Positions 16,609-25,439 of a stretch of DNA of 64,000 bases are shown one piece after another; positions within the stretch are counted from its first letter, which is position 1; each line of letters begins with the position of its first letter. Made by a program: the position numbers and the translations under genes. The notes beneath the pieces were generated by a model. It did no database searches. It saw only the letters and a program-made list of their open reading frames with translations, and was not told the DNA's origin. Source of the DNA: Roseibium polysiphoniae (GTDB lineage Bacteria > Pseudomonadota > Alphaproteobacteria > Rhizobiales > Stappiaceae); contig NZ_JACYXJ010000006.1 in assembly GCF_014842925.1 (NCBI RefSeq), forward strand, positions 62,001 through 126,000. The letters are read 5' to 3'.

Positions 16609-17073
16609 ATGAGCGAAGCTCTTTCGATTTTGAACGACAACGAACTGGTCGATGTTGTCGCTGCCGGGGACGAAAGTACAAAAAAGACCCAATTCACCAT
16701 TGGTGACCTCGCCAAGGAATTCAAATGTACACTTCGGACCCTTCGCTTCTATGAGGACAAGGGACTTCTGAATCCCAAGCGCGATGGGCTGAACCGGGTT
16801 TACACGCGCCGCGACCGCGCGCGGCTGAAGCTGGTGCTCATGGGCAAACGTGTCGGCTTTTCGCTGTCCGAGATCCGGGACATGCTGGATCTTTACGATC
16901 TGCGCGATGGCCAGGTCACCCAGCTCAGGGTCGCACTTTCACGCTTCAACGGGCAGATTTCGGTGCTCGAGGAACAGCGCCGGGATATCGAGCAGGCGAT
17001 CGAGGAACTGTCGCGGACCGTCGAGATCATCTCCGGCATGCTGAAGCAGAAAGAAGCGGAAGGAGAGGAATAG
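16609..17073 (+). CDS. MerR-family regulator of the beta-oxidation block (LiuR-like)
   Basis: Dimeric DNA-binding regulator of 154 residues. The MerR winged helix spans about 25-95: FTIGDLAKEFKCTLRTLRFYEDKGLL then R-VYTRRDRARLKLV. A long dimerisation coil follows, from about 100 to 150. There are no effector-binding cysteines as in metal sensors, which fits the LiuR-type subgroup that controls acyl-CoA degradation genes. It sits directly upstream of acyl-CoA dehydrogenase, thiolase and a multifunctional enzyme, and a perfect inverted repeat overlaps their transcription start region. A terminator separates it from those genes, so it is transcribed independently. Confidence 0.85.
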   Translation: MSEALSILNDNELVDVVAAGDESTKKTQFTIGDLAKEFKCTLRTLRFYEDKGLLNPKRDGLNRVYTRRDRARLKLVLMGKRVGFSLSEIRDMLDLYDLRDGQVTQLRVALSRFNGQISVLEEQRRDIEQAIEELSRTVEIISGMLKQKEAEGEE

Positions 17074-17111
17074 GGCTCTTCCTACCCTCCCCCGCCAATT
17101 GAGAACTTTTC

Positions 17112-17152
17112 AACGCCTGCAGCGACCCGTGTCGCGGCAGGCGTTTTTGTTT
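17112..17152 (+). terminator. Rho-independent terminator of merR
   Basis: AACGCCTGC (17112-17120) pairs with GCAGGCGTT (17137-17145), with an inner GCGAC/GTCGC pairing, followed by TTTTGTTTG. It lies 38 bases after the merR stop. Confidence 0.88.
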
Positions 17153-17376
17153 GTCCGCTGCGCTTCCAGACGCAGCACATACTGTCGCTGCCCCACAAAC
17201 CGACGCCTTGGCTTAGGCTATGAAGCCGTACGACTCTCAGCGTTCTGATCCCTAAATGTCAAAAATGGTCCCAAAATTGGACTTCGGCTTGTGGTTTTCG
17301 TAACGGTGGACGCCAATTTTTGCCCAAAAGCCTTCAAAAACGCATTTTTTCAGTGCCCCTTCCCCAAGGACACCAC

Positions 17377-17405
17377 TTGCTCGGACGCGCAGAGGAACGT
17401 ATATA
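17377..17405 (+). promoter_or_regulatory. Sigma70-like promoter of the acyl-CoA dehydrogenase operon
   Basis: TTGCTC (17377-17382), a 17-base spacer, and TATATA (17400-17405). The predicted transcription start near 17412 is immediately before the inverted-repeat operator. Confidence 0.6.
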
Positions 17406-17415
17406 GCGATCAAGG

Positions 17416-17435
17416 TGACGTTTACGGAAACGTCA
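17416..17435. promoter_or_regulatory. Palindromic operator, probable MerR/LiuR-type site
   Basis: TGACGTTTACGGAAACGTCA: two perfect 8-bp arms around ACGG. It covers the predicted start of transcription, so bound protein would block or bend the promoter. It resembles the TTTACG-type palindromes of LiuR-like regulators, and the adjacent merR gene supplies the likely protein. The link is inferred. Confidence 0.65.
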
Positions 17436-17470
17436 GGTATAAGATAAATGGCAAATCTGGGAGGATTTCC

Positions 17471-19267
17471 ATGCCGAGCTACAGCGCACCAGTCGACGAC
17501 ACCCTGTTTCTCCTGAACGATGTTCTGGGCTACGAGCAATATTCCGACCTGCCCGGCTTCGCCGACGCCAGCCCTGACCTGCTGGAAGCGATCTTGCGCG
17601 AGGGCGCGAAGTTTTCCGAGGAAATTGCCCAGCCGATCAACCAGAGCGGTGACCACGAGGGCTGCTCGCGCTCGGACGATGGCGTCGTAACACCGCCCAA
17701 AGGCTTCAAGGAAGCCTATGCCGCATTCTGTGAAGGCGGTTGGGGCACGCTTTCGGCTGATCCGGACTATGGCGGGCAAGGCCTGCCCCATACTCTTGCG
17801 ACGGTTTTCAACGAGTTCCTGTCTTCCGCCAACATGGCTTTCGCCATGTACCCGGGCCTGACGGCAGGTGCCGTTGCCGCTTTGTCGCTGCATGCCACAG
17901 ACGAGATCAAGCAAAAGTATCTGCCGAACATGATCGCCGGCACATGGACCGGCACCATGAACCTGACCGAGCCTCATTGCGGCACGGACCTTGGTTTGAT
18001 CCGCACCAAGGCGTCTCCCCAGGGAGACGGCAGCTACAAGATTTCCGGCACAAAGATCTTCATCTCTGCTGGCGACCACGAGATGTCGGACAACATCATT
18101 CACCTGGTGCTTGCCCGCATTGAAGGCGCGCCTGAGGGAACCAAGGGCATCTCTCTTTTCGTCGTTCCCAAGAAGATGGTTGCAGACGATGGGACCATTG
18201 GCGACCTCAACGGCGTTTCCTGTGGCTCTCTCGAGCACAAGATGGGCATTCACGCCAACGCGACTTGCGTGATGAACTATGATGAATCCATTGGCTGGCT
18301 CGTCGGTGAAGAGAACAAGGGTCTGCGCGCCATGTTCACGATGATGAACGAAGCGCGTCTCGGCGTCGCCGTTCAGGGCCTGGCACAGTCGGAAGTCGCC
18401 TATCAGAATGCAGTCGTCTACGCCAAGGACCGACTGCAGGGACGTTCCCTGACAGGCCCGAAAGCTCCCGAGAAGGCAGCCGACCCGATCATCGTGCATC
18501 CGGACGTTCGCCGTACGCTGATGCACATCCGCTCATTCAACGAAGCGGCGCGGGCTCTCGTTCTCTGGACCGCTTTGCAGGGCGACGTCTCGCATCGCTC
18601 TCCCGATGAAAAAGCCCGGACCAAGGCCGACGACATGATGGGGCTGATGACCCCTGTTCTCAAAGGCGTCCTAACGGATACCGGTTTTGCCAACACCGTG
18701 AACGCACAGCAAATGTTCGGCGGACACGGCTATATCGCAGAGTGGGGGATGGAGCAGTTCGTCCGCGATGCACGGATAGCCATGATCTATGAGGGTGCGA
18801 ACGGCATTCAGGCGCTGGACCTGGTTGGTCGCAAGCTGCCGGCCAACGGTGGCCGCGCAGTGATGGGCTTCTTCGAGGAAGTCGGCGCCTTCATCAAGGA
18901 TAACGCCGAAGATGAAGCGATGAAGCCATACATCGCACCCCTCAAGGCGGGCCTCGATGACCTTCAGAAAGCGACCATGTGGTTCATGAACAACGCCATG
19001 GCCAAGCCGGACAACGCCGGCGCAGGCTCGGTCGACTACATGCATCTCTTCGGCCTCGTCGGCCTTGGCTACATGTGGGCCAAGATCGCGAAGACCGTCA
19101 ACGCCAAGCTCGAAAGTGGATCGGACGGCAAGGAAGACTGGCTTAAGGCAAAGCTGACGTTTGCAAGCTTCTTCATGGAGCGTACCATGCCGGAAACGTC
19201 TGCCCACCTGGCACGAATTTCCAGTGGCGCCGACACGCTCATGTCGCTCGACGTCAACGCATTTTAA
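17471..19267 (+). CDS. Acyl-CoA dehydrogenase (large form with C-terminal extension)
   Basis: FAD-dependent enzyme for the first step of fatty acid beta-oxidation, 598 residues. The N-terminal extension and alpha domain are followed by the middle beta domain with MNLTEPHCGTDLG, KISGTKIFISAGDHE and the C-terminal helical domain with MFGGHGYIAEWGMEQFVRD. The glutamate of MIYEGANGIQ is in the position of the catalytic base. Length matches the FadE-like group of about 590-600 residues carrying an extra C-terminal domain. ATG at 17471 is chosen because GGGAGGA precedes it by five to six bases and family members begin with this PSY-AP sequence. First gene of an operon with thiolase and a FadB-like enzyme. 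Confidence 0.93.
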   Translation: MPSYSAPVDDTLFLLNDVLGYEQYSDLPGFADASPDLLEAILREGAKFSEEIAQPINQSGDHEGCSRSDDGVVTPPKGFKEAYAAFCEGGWGTLSADPDYGGQGLPHTLATVFNEFLSSANMAFAMYPGLTAGAVAALSLHATDEIKQKYLPNMIAGTWTGTMNLTEPHCGTDLGLIRTKASPQGDGSYKISGTKIFISAGDHEMSDNIIHLVLARIEGAPEGTKGISLFVVPKKMVADDGTIGDLNGVSCGSLEHKMGIHANATCVMNYDESIGWLVGEENKGLRAMFTMMNEARLGVAVQGLAQSEVAYQNAVVYAKDRLQGRSLTGPKAPEKAADPIIVHPDVRRTLMHIRSFNEAARALVLWTALQGDVSHRSPDEKARTKADDMMGLMTPVLKGVLTDTGFANTVNAQQMFGGHGYIAEWGMEQFVRDARIAMIYEGANGIQALDLVGRKLPANGGRAVMGFFEEVGAFIKDNAEDEAMKPYIAPLKAGLDDLQKATMWFMNNAMAKPDNAGAGSVDYMHLFGLVGLGYMWAKIAKTVNAKLESGSDGKEDWLKAKLTFASFFMERTMPETSAHLARISSGADTLMSLDVNAF

Positions 19268-19274
19268 GGCACTC

Positions 19275-19299
19275 CCGGCCCGGCTAATGACCGGGCCGG
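19275..19299 (+). terminator. Intercistronic hairpin between acyl-CoA dehydrogenase and thiolase
   Basis: CCGGCCCGG (19275-19283), a seven-base loop, and CCGGGCCGG (19291-19299): a perfect 9-bp GC-rich stem seven bases after the stop. No T-run follows, so it is more likely an mRNA-stabilising or attenuating element than a full terminator. Confidence 0.55.
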
Positions 19300-19411
19300 T
19301 CATAGAGTATGCGGCGCTGTCTGCCGCCGAAGCCGAAAGAAATACTTCGTCATCTGGCCACTCCCGTTCGACAGGGAGCCGAGGCGGAGAAGAAACTCTG
19401 AGGAGGATATG

Positions 19412-20620
19412 ATGCCTGAAGCCTATATCTACGATCACGTGCGCACGCCGCGAGGCCGCGGCAAAAAAGACGGCGCTCTGCATGAAGTACCCGCAGTCCG
19501 TCTGGCGGCCACGACCCTTGAAGCGCTCCGTGACCGAAACGGTCTGGATACGTCAAAGGTCGACGACGTGGTCCTGGGCTGTGTTGATCCGGTTGGTGAG
19601 GCAGGCGGCGACATCGGACGCGCATCAGTTTTTGCCGCGGGCTATGATACGTCTGTTCCGGGCATGCAGATCAACCGGTTCTGCGCTTCGGGCCTTGATG
19701 CGGTGAACATGGCCTCCGCCCAGGTCATGGCCGGCCAGCACAAGCTCGTTGTTGCAGGCGGCGTTGAAAGCATGAGCCGCGTTGGCCTTGGCGCCTCGGG
19801 CGGCGCATGGCCGATCGAACCGCAGGTCGCCATCCCGTCCTACTTCATGCCCCAGGGCGTCTCCGCTGACCTGATCGCCACAAAATATGGTTTCTCGCGC
19901 GACGACTGTGACGCCTATGCCGTCGAGAGTCAGAAGCGGACGGCTAAATCCTGGCAAGATGGCCGCTTCAAGAACTCGGTCGTGCCAGTCAAAGACATCA
20001 ACGGCATCACCATCCTTGATCGCGATGAACACATGCGGCCCGAGACCGACATGCAGTCTCTGGCTTCGCTCAATGCGTCGTTCGAGCTGATGGGCAATAT
20101 GGGAGGCTTCGATGCGGTCGCCGTTCAGGCCCACCCGGAGCTGGAAGCAATCAAGCATGTCCATCACGCAGGCAACTCTTCCGGTATCGTCGATGGTGCT
20201 GCTGCCGTCCTGATCGGCTCGCGCACAGCCGGTCGTTCCGCTGGCCTGAAAGCACGCGCGCGCATCAAGGCATTTGCCAACATCGGGTCGGAACCAGCCT
20301 TGATGCTGACCGGACCGGTGGATGTAACCGAAAAGCTGCTCCGCAACGCAAAGATGGACCTCAAGGACATCGACCTGTTCGAGATCAACGAAGCCTTCGC
20401 CGCAGTTGTCCTGCGCTATCAGCAGGCTTTCGACCTCGATCCGGAAACCGTCAACGTCAATGGCGGCGCCATTGCGATGGGACATCCGCTCGGAGCCACC
20501 GGAGCAATGATCCTCGGAACCGTGCTCGATGAACTGGAACGCCGGGATCTGAACACGGCCCTGGTCACACTGTGCATTGGCGCGGGCATGGGCACCGCGA
20601 CCATCATTGAGCGCGTTTGA
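19412..20620 (+). CDS. Acetyl-CoA C-acyltransferase (thiolase)
   Basis: Cleaves 3-ketoacyl-CoA to acetyl-CoA and a shortened acyl-CoA, the last step of beta-oxidation. The nucleophilic cysteine is in [11 protein letters not shown] (about residue 88), the histidine in [17 protein letters not shown] (near 350), and the second catalytic Cys in TLCIGAGMG near 388. The length of 402 residues is normal. Two ATGs are adjacent (19409 and 19412). AGGAGG ends five bases before the second and only two before the first, so 19412 is chosen. It sits between the dehydrogenase and the multifunctional enzyme in one operon. Confidence 0.93.
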   Translation: MPEAYIYDHVRTPRGRGKKDGALHEVPAVRLAATTLEALRDRNGLDTSKVDDVVLGCVDPVGEAGGDIGRASVFAAGYDTSVPGMQINRFCASGLDAVNMASAQVMAGQHKLVVAGGVESMSRVGLGASGGAWPIEPQVAIPSYFMPQGVSADLIATKYGFSRDDCDAYAVESQKRTAKSWQDGRFKNSVVPVKDINGITILDRDEHMRPETDMQSLASLNASFELMGNMGGFDAVAVQAHPELEAIKHVHHAGNSSGIVDGAAAVLIGSRTAGRSAGLKARARIKAFANIGSEPALMLTGPVDVTEKLLRNAKMDLKDIDLFEINEAFAAVVLRYQQAFDLDPETVNVNGGAIAMGHPLGATGAMILGTVLDELERRDLNTALVTLCIGAGMGTATIIERV

Positions 20621-20643
20621 GGCGAGACGGAGGAGACAAAACA

Positions 20644-22857
20644 ATGACCTACAAGAACTTCACCATCGAAACCGACGCGAACGGCATTGCGACCATCACC
20701 TGGGATATGGCGGACAAGTCGATGAATGTCATCGACCTTTCGGTCATGGAAGACCTGGACCGGCTTGTTGACGATGTCGCCAATGACGACGCGATCAAGG
20801 GCGCTGTGATCACTTCCGGCAAAGCTGCTTTTTCCGGTGGTGCCGATCTGACGATGCTGGAAGGCCTGCTCCAGAACTTCCACAAGCAGAAGTCCAAGGA
20901 ACCGGAAGCTGCTGCCAGGGCCCTGTTCGACGGATCGCGCAAACTGTCGCTGATCTACCGGAAGCTGGAAACCTGCGGCAAGCCGTTCGTCGCGACGCTG
21001 ACAGGCGCTTGCATGGGCGGTGGCACGGAACTGGCGCTCGCCTGTCATGCCCGCGTCGCGGCCGATGACGACGGCTTCAAGATGGGGCTGCCTGAAGTGA
21101 AGGTCGGCCTCTTCCCCGGCGCAGGCGGCACTCAGCGCGTCATGCGCATGGCCGATGGTCAGCAGGGCATGCAGTTCCTGCTTCAGGGCCGTACCCTGCG
21201 TTCCAAGCAGGCAAAGTCGATGAAGTTGGTCGACGAAATCGTTCCGCCCAAGAAGCTGGTCGAAACGGCGAAGAAATTGCTCGCAGCCGGTGTCGACCCC
21301 GTCAAGCCATGGGACAAAAAGGGCTTCAAGCTACCGAACGGCAAAGTCTACTCACCGGCAGGCTTCCAGTTTTGGCCGGCAGCCAATGCGATCTATCGCC
21401 GCGAGACCTTCGACAACTATCCTGGACCGCGTTACTTGCTCCATGCGGTGGTCGAAGGCCTTCAGCTGCCCATGGACCTCGCGCTTCAGGTCGAAAGCCG
21501 TTACTTCGCCAAGGTCCTGCAAAGCCCTGAAGCGAGCAACATGATCCGGTCCCTGTTTGTCTCTATGCAGGAGCTGAACAAGGGAGCACGCCGTCCGGTC
21601 GATCAACGCCCGAACAAGATCAAGAAGGTCGGCATTCTTGGCGCCGGCTTCATGGGTGCCGGCATTGCCTATGTCAGCGCACAGGCCGGTATCGACGTTG
21701 TGCTTATCGATCGCAGCCAAGAAGCGGCCGACAAGGGCAAGTCCTATTCGGAAGGCCTTCTGGCCAAGGCGATCCATCGCGGGCGTTCGACGGAAGAGCA
21801 GAAAGAAAAGCTGCTCTCGCGCATCAACGCCACGACCGACTATGACGCGCTTGGCGATTGCGACCTTGTCATCGAGGCTGTCTTTGAAGACCGTGAAATC
21901 AAGAAGACCGTTACAGAACAGGCCGAGGCGGCCATGAAGTCCCGCGCGATCTTTGCGTCGAACACCTCGACTTTGCCGATCACCTCTCTGGCGGAAGCCT
22001 CCAGCCGTCCCAAAAACTTCATCGGCATTCACTTCTTCTCTCCAGTCGACAAGATGATGCTGGTAGAGGTGATCATGGGCAAGAAGACGTCTGACCGGGC
22101 GCTGGCCATGGCGCTCGACTATATCAAGGCAATCAAGAAGACCCCTATCGTGGTCAACGACAGTCGTGGTTTTTACACCTCACGCGTCGTGATGACCTAC
22201 ATTCGCGAAGGCCTGATGATGCTCGCCGATGGTGTGCCTGCCGCCATGATCGAAAATGCGGGGCGGATGGCCGGCATGCCGGTCGGCCCCCTGTCATTGG
22301 GAGATGAGGTCGCGCTCGATCTTGCCTGGAAAATCGTCTCGGCGACCCGCAAGGACCTGGGTGTCAAATACGTCGAAGGTCCGCTCGACAACATTCTTGA
22401 AGAGATGGTCGTGAAGCGCGAAAGGTTTGGCCGGAAGAACGGCAAGGGCTTTTATGACTACGCCGGCCGGGACAAAAAACTGTGGCCCGGTATCCCTGAC
22501 GTTGTCGGACAGCCAAAGCCCGCTGAGAGTTTCAACATCGACGAACTTCAACAGCGCCTGCTGGTCATGCAGGCTCTGGAAACGGCGCGCATCTTTGAGG
22601 AAAAGTGCCTCACGGACGTTCGTGAAGCGGATGTGGGATCGATCCTCGGCTTCGGCTTTGCCCCTTACTCCGGCGGCACCCTGAGCTACATCGACACCAT
22701 GGGAACAACCGAATTCGTCGATCTGTGCAAGAAGTTCACCCGCAAATGGGGCCCGCGCTTCAAGCCGAACAAACTGCTGCGTGACATGGCGAAGACCGGG
22801 GACACCTTCTACGGCAAGTTCCCGCCTGTGGTCGCTGTAAAAGACGAGGCGGCCTGA
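20644..22857 (+). CDS. FadB/FadJ-type enoyl-CoA hydratase / 3-hydroxyacyl-CoA dehydrogenase
   Basis: Bifunctional enzyme for steps two and three of beta-oxidation, 737 residues. The N-terminal crotonase domain has [15 protein letters not shown] and the oxyanion-hole/catalytic region [14 protein letters not shown], with the Glu of [17 protein letters not shown]. The NAD-binding domain begins near 330 with [18 protein letters not shown] (GxGxxG) and includes [13 protein letters not shown]; a C-terminal dehydrogenase domain follows. ATG at 20644 is chosen for the GGAGGAG Shine-Dalgarno; the upstream ATG overlaps the thiolase end. The operon therefore encodes a complete beta-oxidation cycle apart from acyl-CoA synthetase and electron transfer. 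Confidence 0.93.
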   Translation: MTYKNFTIETDANGIATITWDMADKSMNVIDLSVMEDLDRLVDDVANDDAIKGAVITSGKAAFSGGADLTMLEGLLQNFHKQKSKEPEAAARALFDGSRKLSLIYRKLETCGKPFVATLTGACMGGGTELALACHARVAADDDGFKMGLPEVKVGLFPGAGGTQRVMRMADGQQGMQFLLQGRTLRSKQAKSMKLVDEIVPPKKLVETAKKLLAAGVDPVKPWDKKGFKLPNGKVYSPAGFQFWPAANAIYRRETFDNYPGPRYLLHAVVEGLQLPMDLALQVESRYFAKVLQSPEASNMIRSLFVSMQELNKGARRPVDQRPNKIKKVGILGAGFMGAGIAYVSAQAGIDVVLIDRSQEAADKGKSYSEGLLAKAIHRGRSTEEQKEKLLSRINATTDYDALGDCDLVIEAVFEDREIKKTVTEQAEAAMKSRAIFASNTSTLPITSLAEASSRPKNFIGIHFFSPVDKMMLVEVIMGKKTSDRALAMALDYIKAIKKTPIVVNDSRGFYTSRVVMTYIREGLMMLADGVPAAMIENAGRMAGMPVGPLSLGDEVALDLAWKIVSATRKDLGVKYVEGPLDNILEEMVVKRERFGRKNGKGFYDYAGRDKKLWPGIPDVVGQPKPAESFNIDELQQRLLVMQALETARIFEEKCLTDVREADVGSILGFGFAPYSGGTLSYIDTMGTTEFVDLCKKFTRKWGPRFKPNKLLRDMAKTGDTFYGKFPPVVAVKDEAA

Positions 22858-22900
22858 CCCAAACACCCTTCTGCAGCAGCGCTTAGACTTAGAGACGATC

Positions 22901-22928
22901 ACGGGCGGCGAGGAAACTTGCCGCCCGT
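22901..22928 (+). terminator. Hairpin ending the beta-oxidation operon
   Basis: ACGGGCGGC (22901-22909) pairs with GCCGCCCGT (22920-22928); the stem can extend inward to close on a GAAA tetraloop. Only a short CTTG follows, so termination may be weak. It lies 43 bases after the multifunctional enzyme. Confidence 0.6.
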
Positions 22929-23079
22929 CTTGCCATGGCTATAGCTTAACGTGGAATATTGACGACTAGTCTTCCCCGCTCTACCCCTTTGATGTTCGGC
23001 ATTTTTTACGATTTAAGCCCACGAACGTCGCGCTATATTGATATGGTGGGACTTGGGTGCGGAGGGCGAAGCAACAAAA

Positions 23080-24096
23080 ATGAATGCCACCGATGAATGG
23101 GCACGATCAGAAATTCTGAACGCGCTGAAAATGGCGCTTCCTTCAGAGAGTTTCTGCTGGCCGACACTGGCGAAAAGATTTGGTTTCGATCTCCAGGCAC
23201 TGGCCGAGCCAGACGGAGTGGTGCCTTTCCGCGCAACCACCGCCGTCTTTGAACATGTTGCCGAAGTGCTTCAGGATGACGCCGCCCTTTTTGACATTTT
23301 CCACGAGATGGACCTCGGCAAGTTCACGCTTTACGACTACCTCTTCGTCTGCGCGCCGACGCTGAGAGACGGTTGCCTTGCATGGAAACGCTTCCTCGCG
23401 ATGAGAACCAACTGCGTCTCGCTTACGTTCACCGAAGATGACAGCACTGGCACTCTGGAGTGGGTCATTCCACCTCGGCTGGGCAATTACACTCAGAACA
23501 TGTTTGCCCGCATCGGCTGGTCGGTAAAGCGTGTCGAAACGGCTCTTGATCAAAGCCCTGCGCCGGTAAGAATTGAACTGATTGCAAATGCGCCTTCCAA
23601 GACTTCAAGGCTTCAGGAGCGCTACGGCGACAGGATCAAGTTCGGTCAGTCGCGAAACTGCCTCGTCTTCAGCAAGGAGGTCCTGTCGCAGGCACCAAAG
23701 CGGAATGATGAGAACCTCTACTCAATCATTCAAAAAGCGGCCTGCGAAGAGCAAGCTTCTTTTGCCCAACGAGGCTCACCACTCTGCAGGATTGCCGACG
23801 AAATTTCGGAAACCATGAAAACCGGCACGTGCAGCTTGCAGACGGTGGCATCCAACCTGGGCATTTCGCAACGGTCAATTCAAAGGCTTCTCGCAGAAGA
23901 AGGGACTTCGTTCCGCCAGATGACCGAGGAAATCCGGCGCTCAGCAGCGGGCCGCTATCTGCGCGAAACAAACCTGCCCATGAAAGAAATAGCGTTTCTG
24001 CTCGGCTTTTCAGAAATCAGCACGTTCTCACGCGCTGTAAAGTCCTGGTACGGCCAGCCTCCCAAGGAAATCCGGCGCACGATCTCCGGCAGCTAG
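23080..24096 (+). CDS. AraC-family regulator, first of three tandem paralogues
   Basis: Transcriptional regulator of 338 residues with an N-terminal AraC-type ligand-binding domain of the OruR/ArgR-like kind (FDIFHEMDLGKFTLYDYLFVCAPTL) and a C-terminal double helix-turn-helix (about 245-335): IADEISETMKTG, LGISQRSIQRLL, MKEIAFLLGFSEISTFSRAVKSW. ATG at 23080 is chosen from alignment with the other two copies; GGAGGG is 13 bases upstream, rather far. The ligand and targets are unknown. It follows the beta-oxidation operon after a hairpin, so it may sense a lipid-derived signal, but nothing proves it. Confidence 0.85.
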   Translation: MNATDEWARSEILNALKMALPSESFCWPTLAKRFGFDLQALAEPDGVVPFRATTAVFEHVAEVLQDDAALFDIFHEMDLGKFTLYDYLFVCAPTLRDGCLAWKRFLAMRTNCVSLTFTEDDSTGTLEWVIPPRLGNYTQNMFARIGWSVKRVETALDQSPAPVRIELIANAPSKTSRLQERYGDRIKFGQSRNCLVFSKEVLSQAPKRNDENLYSIIQKAACEEQASFAQRGSPLCRIADEISETMKTGTCSLQTVASNLGISQRSIQRLLAEEGTSFRQMTEEIRRSAAGRYLRETNLPMKEIAFLLGFSEISTFSRAVKSWYGQPPKEIRRTISGS

Positions 24097-24266
24097 ATTG
24101 CGCATACCTGATGCTGGAGAAGGCTCGCTTGCAGACCCCTATCGATTTTCACCTGAAACCTGTCGATAATCGACATCTTGCAGACTGACGTCACGACACC
24201 CCGTTGACCCGTGCCCGAGCTGTGCCCTACGCTTTGTCCGGGTTTGAAAAAGGTGGGCTGCTAGCT

Positions 24267-25286
24267 TTGTCGGAAAAAGATCTTGGACGCCTGAGAGCCG
24301 GCCCTTTGGCTGCCGTCGAAGCTCGCGCAATCCGGAATGGCCTGTGCTGGGAATCCATCGCGTCGGACATCGGCTTCGACCCTTACCTGTATCGACGGCA
24401 CGATGGATTTATCTCAGCCAGGAAGCTCGTTGATCTTCTTGAGCACGTCGCCGACGCGTCCCGACGCGACGCGGAAATATTCGACGAGGCAAGCACACTC
24501 CAGATCGGAACGCTGTCAATTCTGGACTATGTGACCCTTTGCGCACCAAGCATCGAGGTGGGACTGCGCAACTGGGCCAGGTTCCAGATCACCTGCAACA
24601 CCGCGGTTTCTGTCTCTTTCAGGGTCGAAGACAACTGGGGCTGCATGGAATACGGGCCAATGGCACAGTTGGGGAAGCACAACCAGCTGTCTTACGCCAT
24701 GGCGACAGCTGCATCGTCGCGCTTCATGACACTCTCTGAAGGCATTCCTGACGCGATCCGTATCGAGATTGACGCCCCTGCTCCCTCGGGCCAGGCGGCA
24801 TTTCTGACAAAACATCTTTCAAAAATTCAGTTTGATTGTCCCAGGACCCGCATTTTGATTCCCGCCAAGGTCCTCGATGAACAACCACCTCGCTCCGAAT
24901 CAAACCTTTACCGCGTTGTTGAAAAAGCCGCTCTTGAAGACGTCACGGCTCAGATCGGCGTCGAAAGCCCGCTTGGCGAGATTGTGGAGACAATCAACAC
25001 ACAGCTGAAAAATGGCCACATTTCGATCTCCACCGTTTCCTCTGCCCTCGACATCTCGGAGCGCAAACTCCAGCGCGTGATCTCTGCCGAAGGAACAACT
25101 TTCCGACAACTCATTGAAGAAACACGTAAATCTCTTGCGCAGCACTATCTTCACGACACGCAGCTATCGATGAAGGAAATCTGCTATTTGCTGGGTTTTT
25201 CAGAAACAAGCGCTTTCTCGCGCGCCGCAAAATCGTGGTTCGGTAAGCCCCCGAGGCTGTATCGGGAGCAGGTCAACAAGAGCTGA
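24267..25286 (+). CDS. AraC-family regulator, second tandem paralogue
   Basis: Same architecture as its neighbours: AraC-type ligand-binding domain (STLQIGTLSILDYVTLCAPS) and C-terminal double HTH (SERKLQRVISAEGTTFRQL, MKEICYLLGFSETSAFSRAAKSWFG). No ATG is available near the expected N-terminus. A TTG at 24267 follows AGGTGGG by nine bases and matches the N-terminal length of the third copy, while an earlier TTG at 24204 would add 21 residues. With the TTG at 24267 it has 339 residues. The start is uncertain. Confidence 0.8.
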   Translation: MSEKDLGRLRAGPLAAVEARAIRNGLCWESIASDIGFDPYLYRRHDGFISARKLVDLLEHVADASRRDAEIFDEASTLQIGTLSILDYVTLCAPSIEVGLRNWARFQITCNTAVSVSFRVEDNWGCMEYGPMAQLGKHNQLSYAMATAASSRFMTLSEGIPDAIRIEIDAPAPSGQAAFLTKHLSKIQFDCPRTRILIPAKVLDEQPPRSESNLYRVVEKAALEDVTAQIGVESPLGEIVETINTQLKNGHISISTVSSALDISERKLQRVISAEGTTFRQLIEETRKSLAQHYLHDTQLSMKEICYLLGFSETSAFSRAAKSWFGKPPRLYREQVNKS

Positions 25287-25439
25287 AGCGTAAAATTGCC
25301 ACTTTTATGCCTTTCTTGCTGAGAGGAGAAACACGCGCCTAAACTGCAGAACGGTCAAGAGCGCAACCTTTTATTTCTGGATATGGCCCTTGGTCGCCCT
25401 CAAGAGCGGCAGGCTAAAAACTAGAGCTGGAAAAGAGCG

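Larger units (their letters stand above)
17074..17470. other. Intergenic region with merR terminator and beta-oxidation promoter/operator
   Basis: The gap contains, in order, the merR terminator, about 220 bases without clear features, a sigma70-like promoter, a 20-bp inverted-repeat operator, and the GGGAGGA Shine-Dalgarno of the acyl-CoA dehydrogenase. The long open frame entering from 17291 is not coding before 17471. Confidence 0.6.

Noticed and set aside
17291-17470. 60-codon N-terminal extension of the acyl-CoA dehydrogenase
   Set aside because: It would run over the promoter and the palindromic operator. The ATG at 17471 has a strong Shine-Dalgarno and matches the family start.
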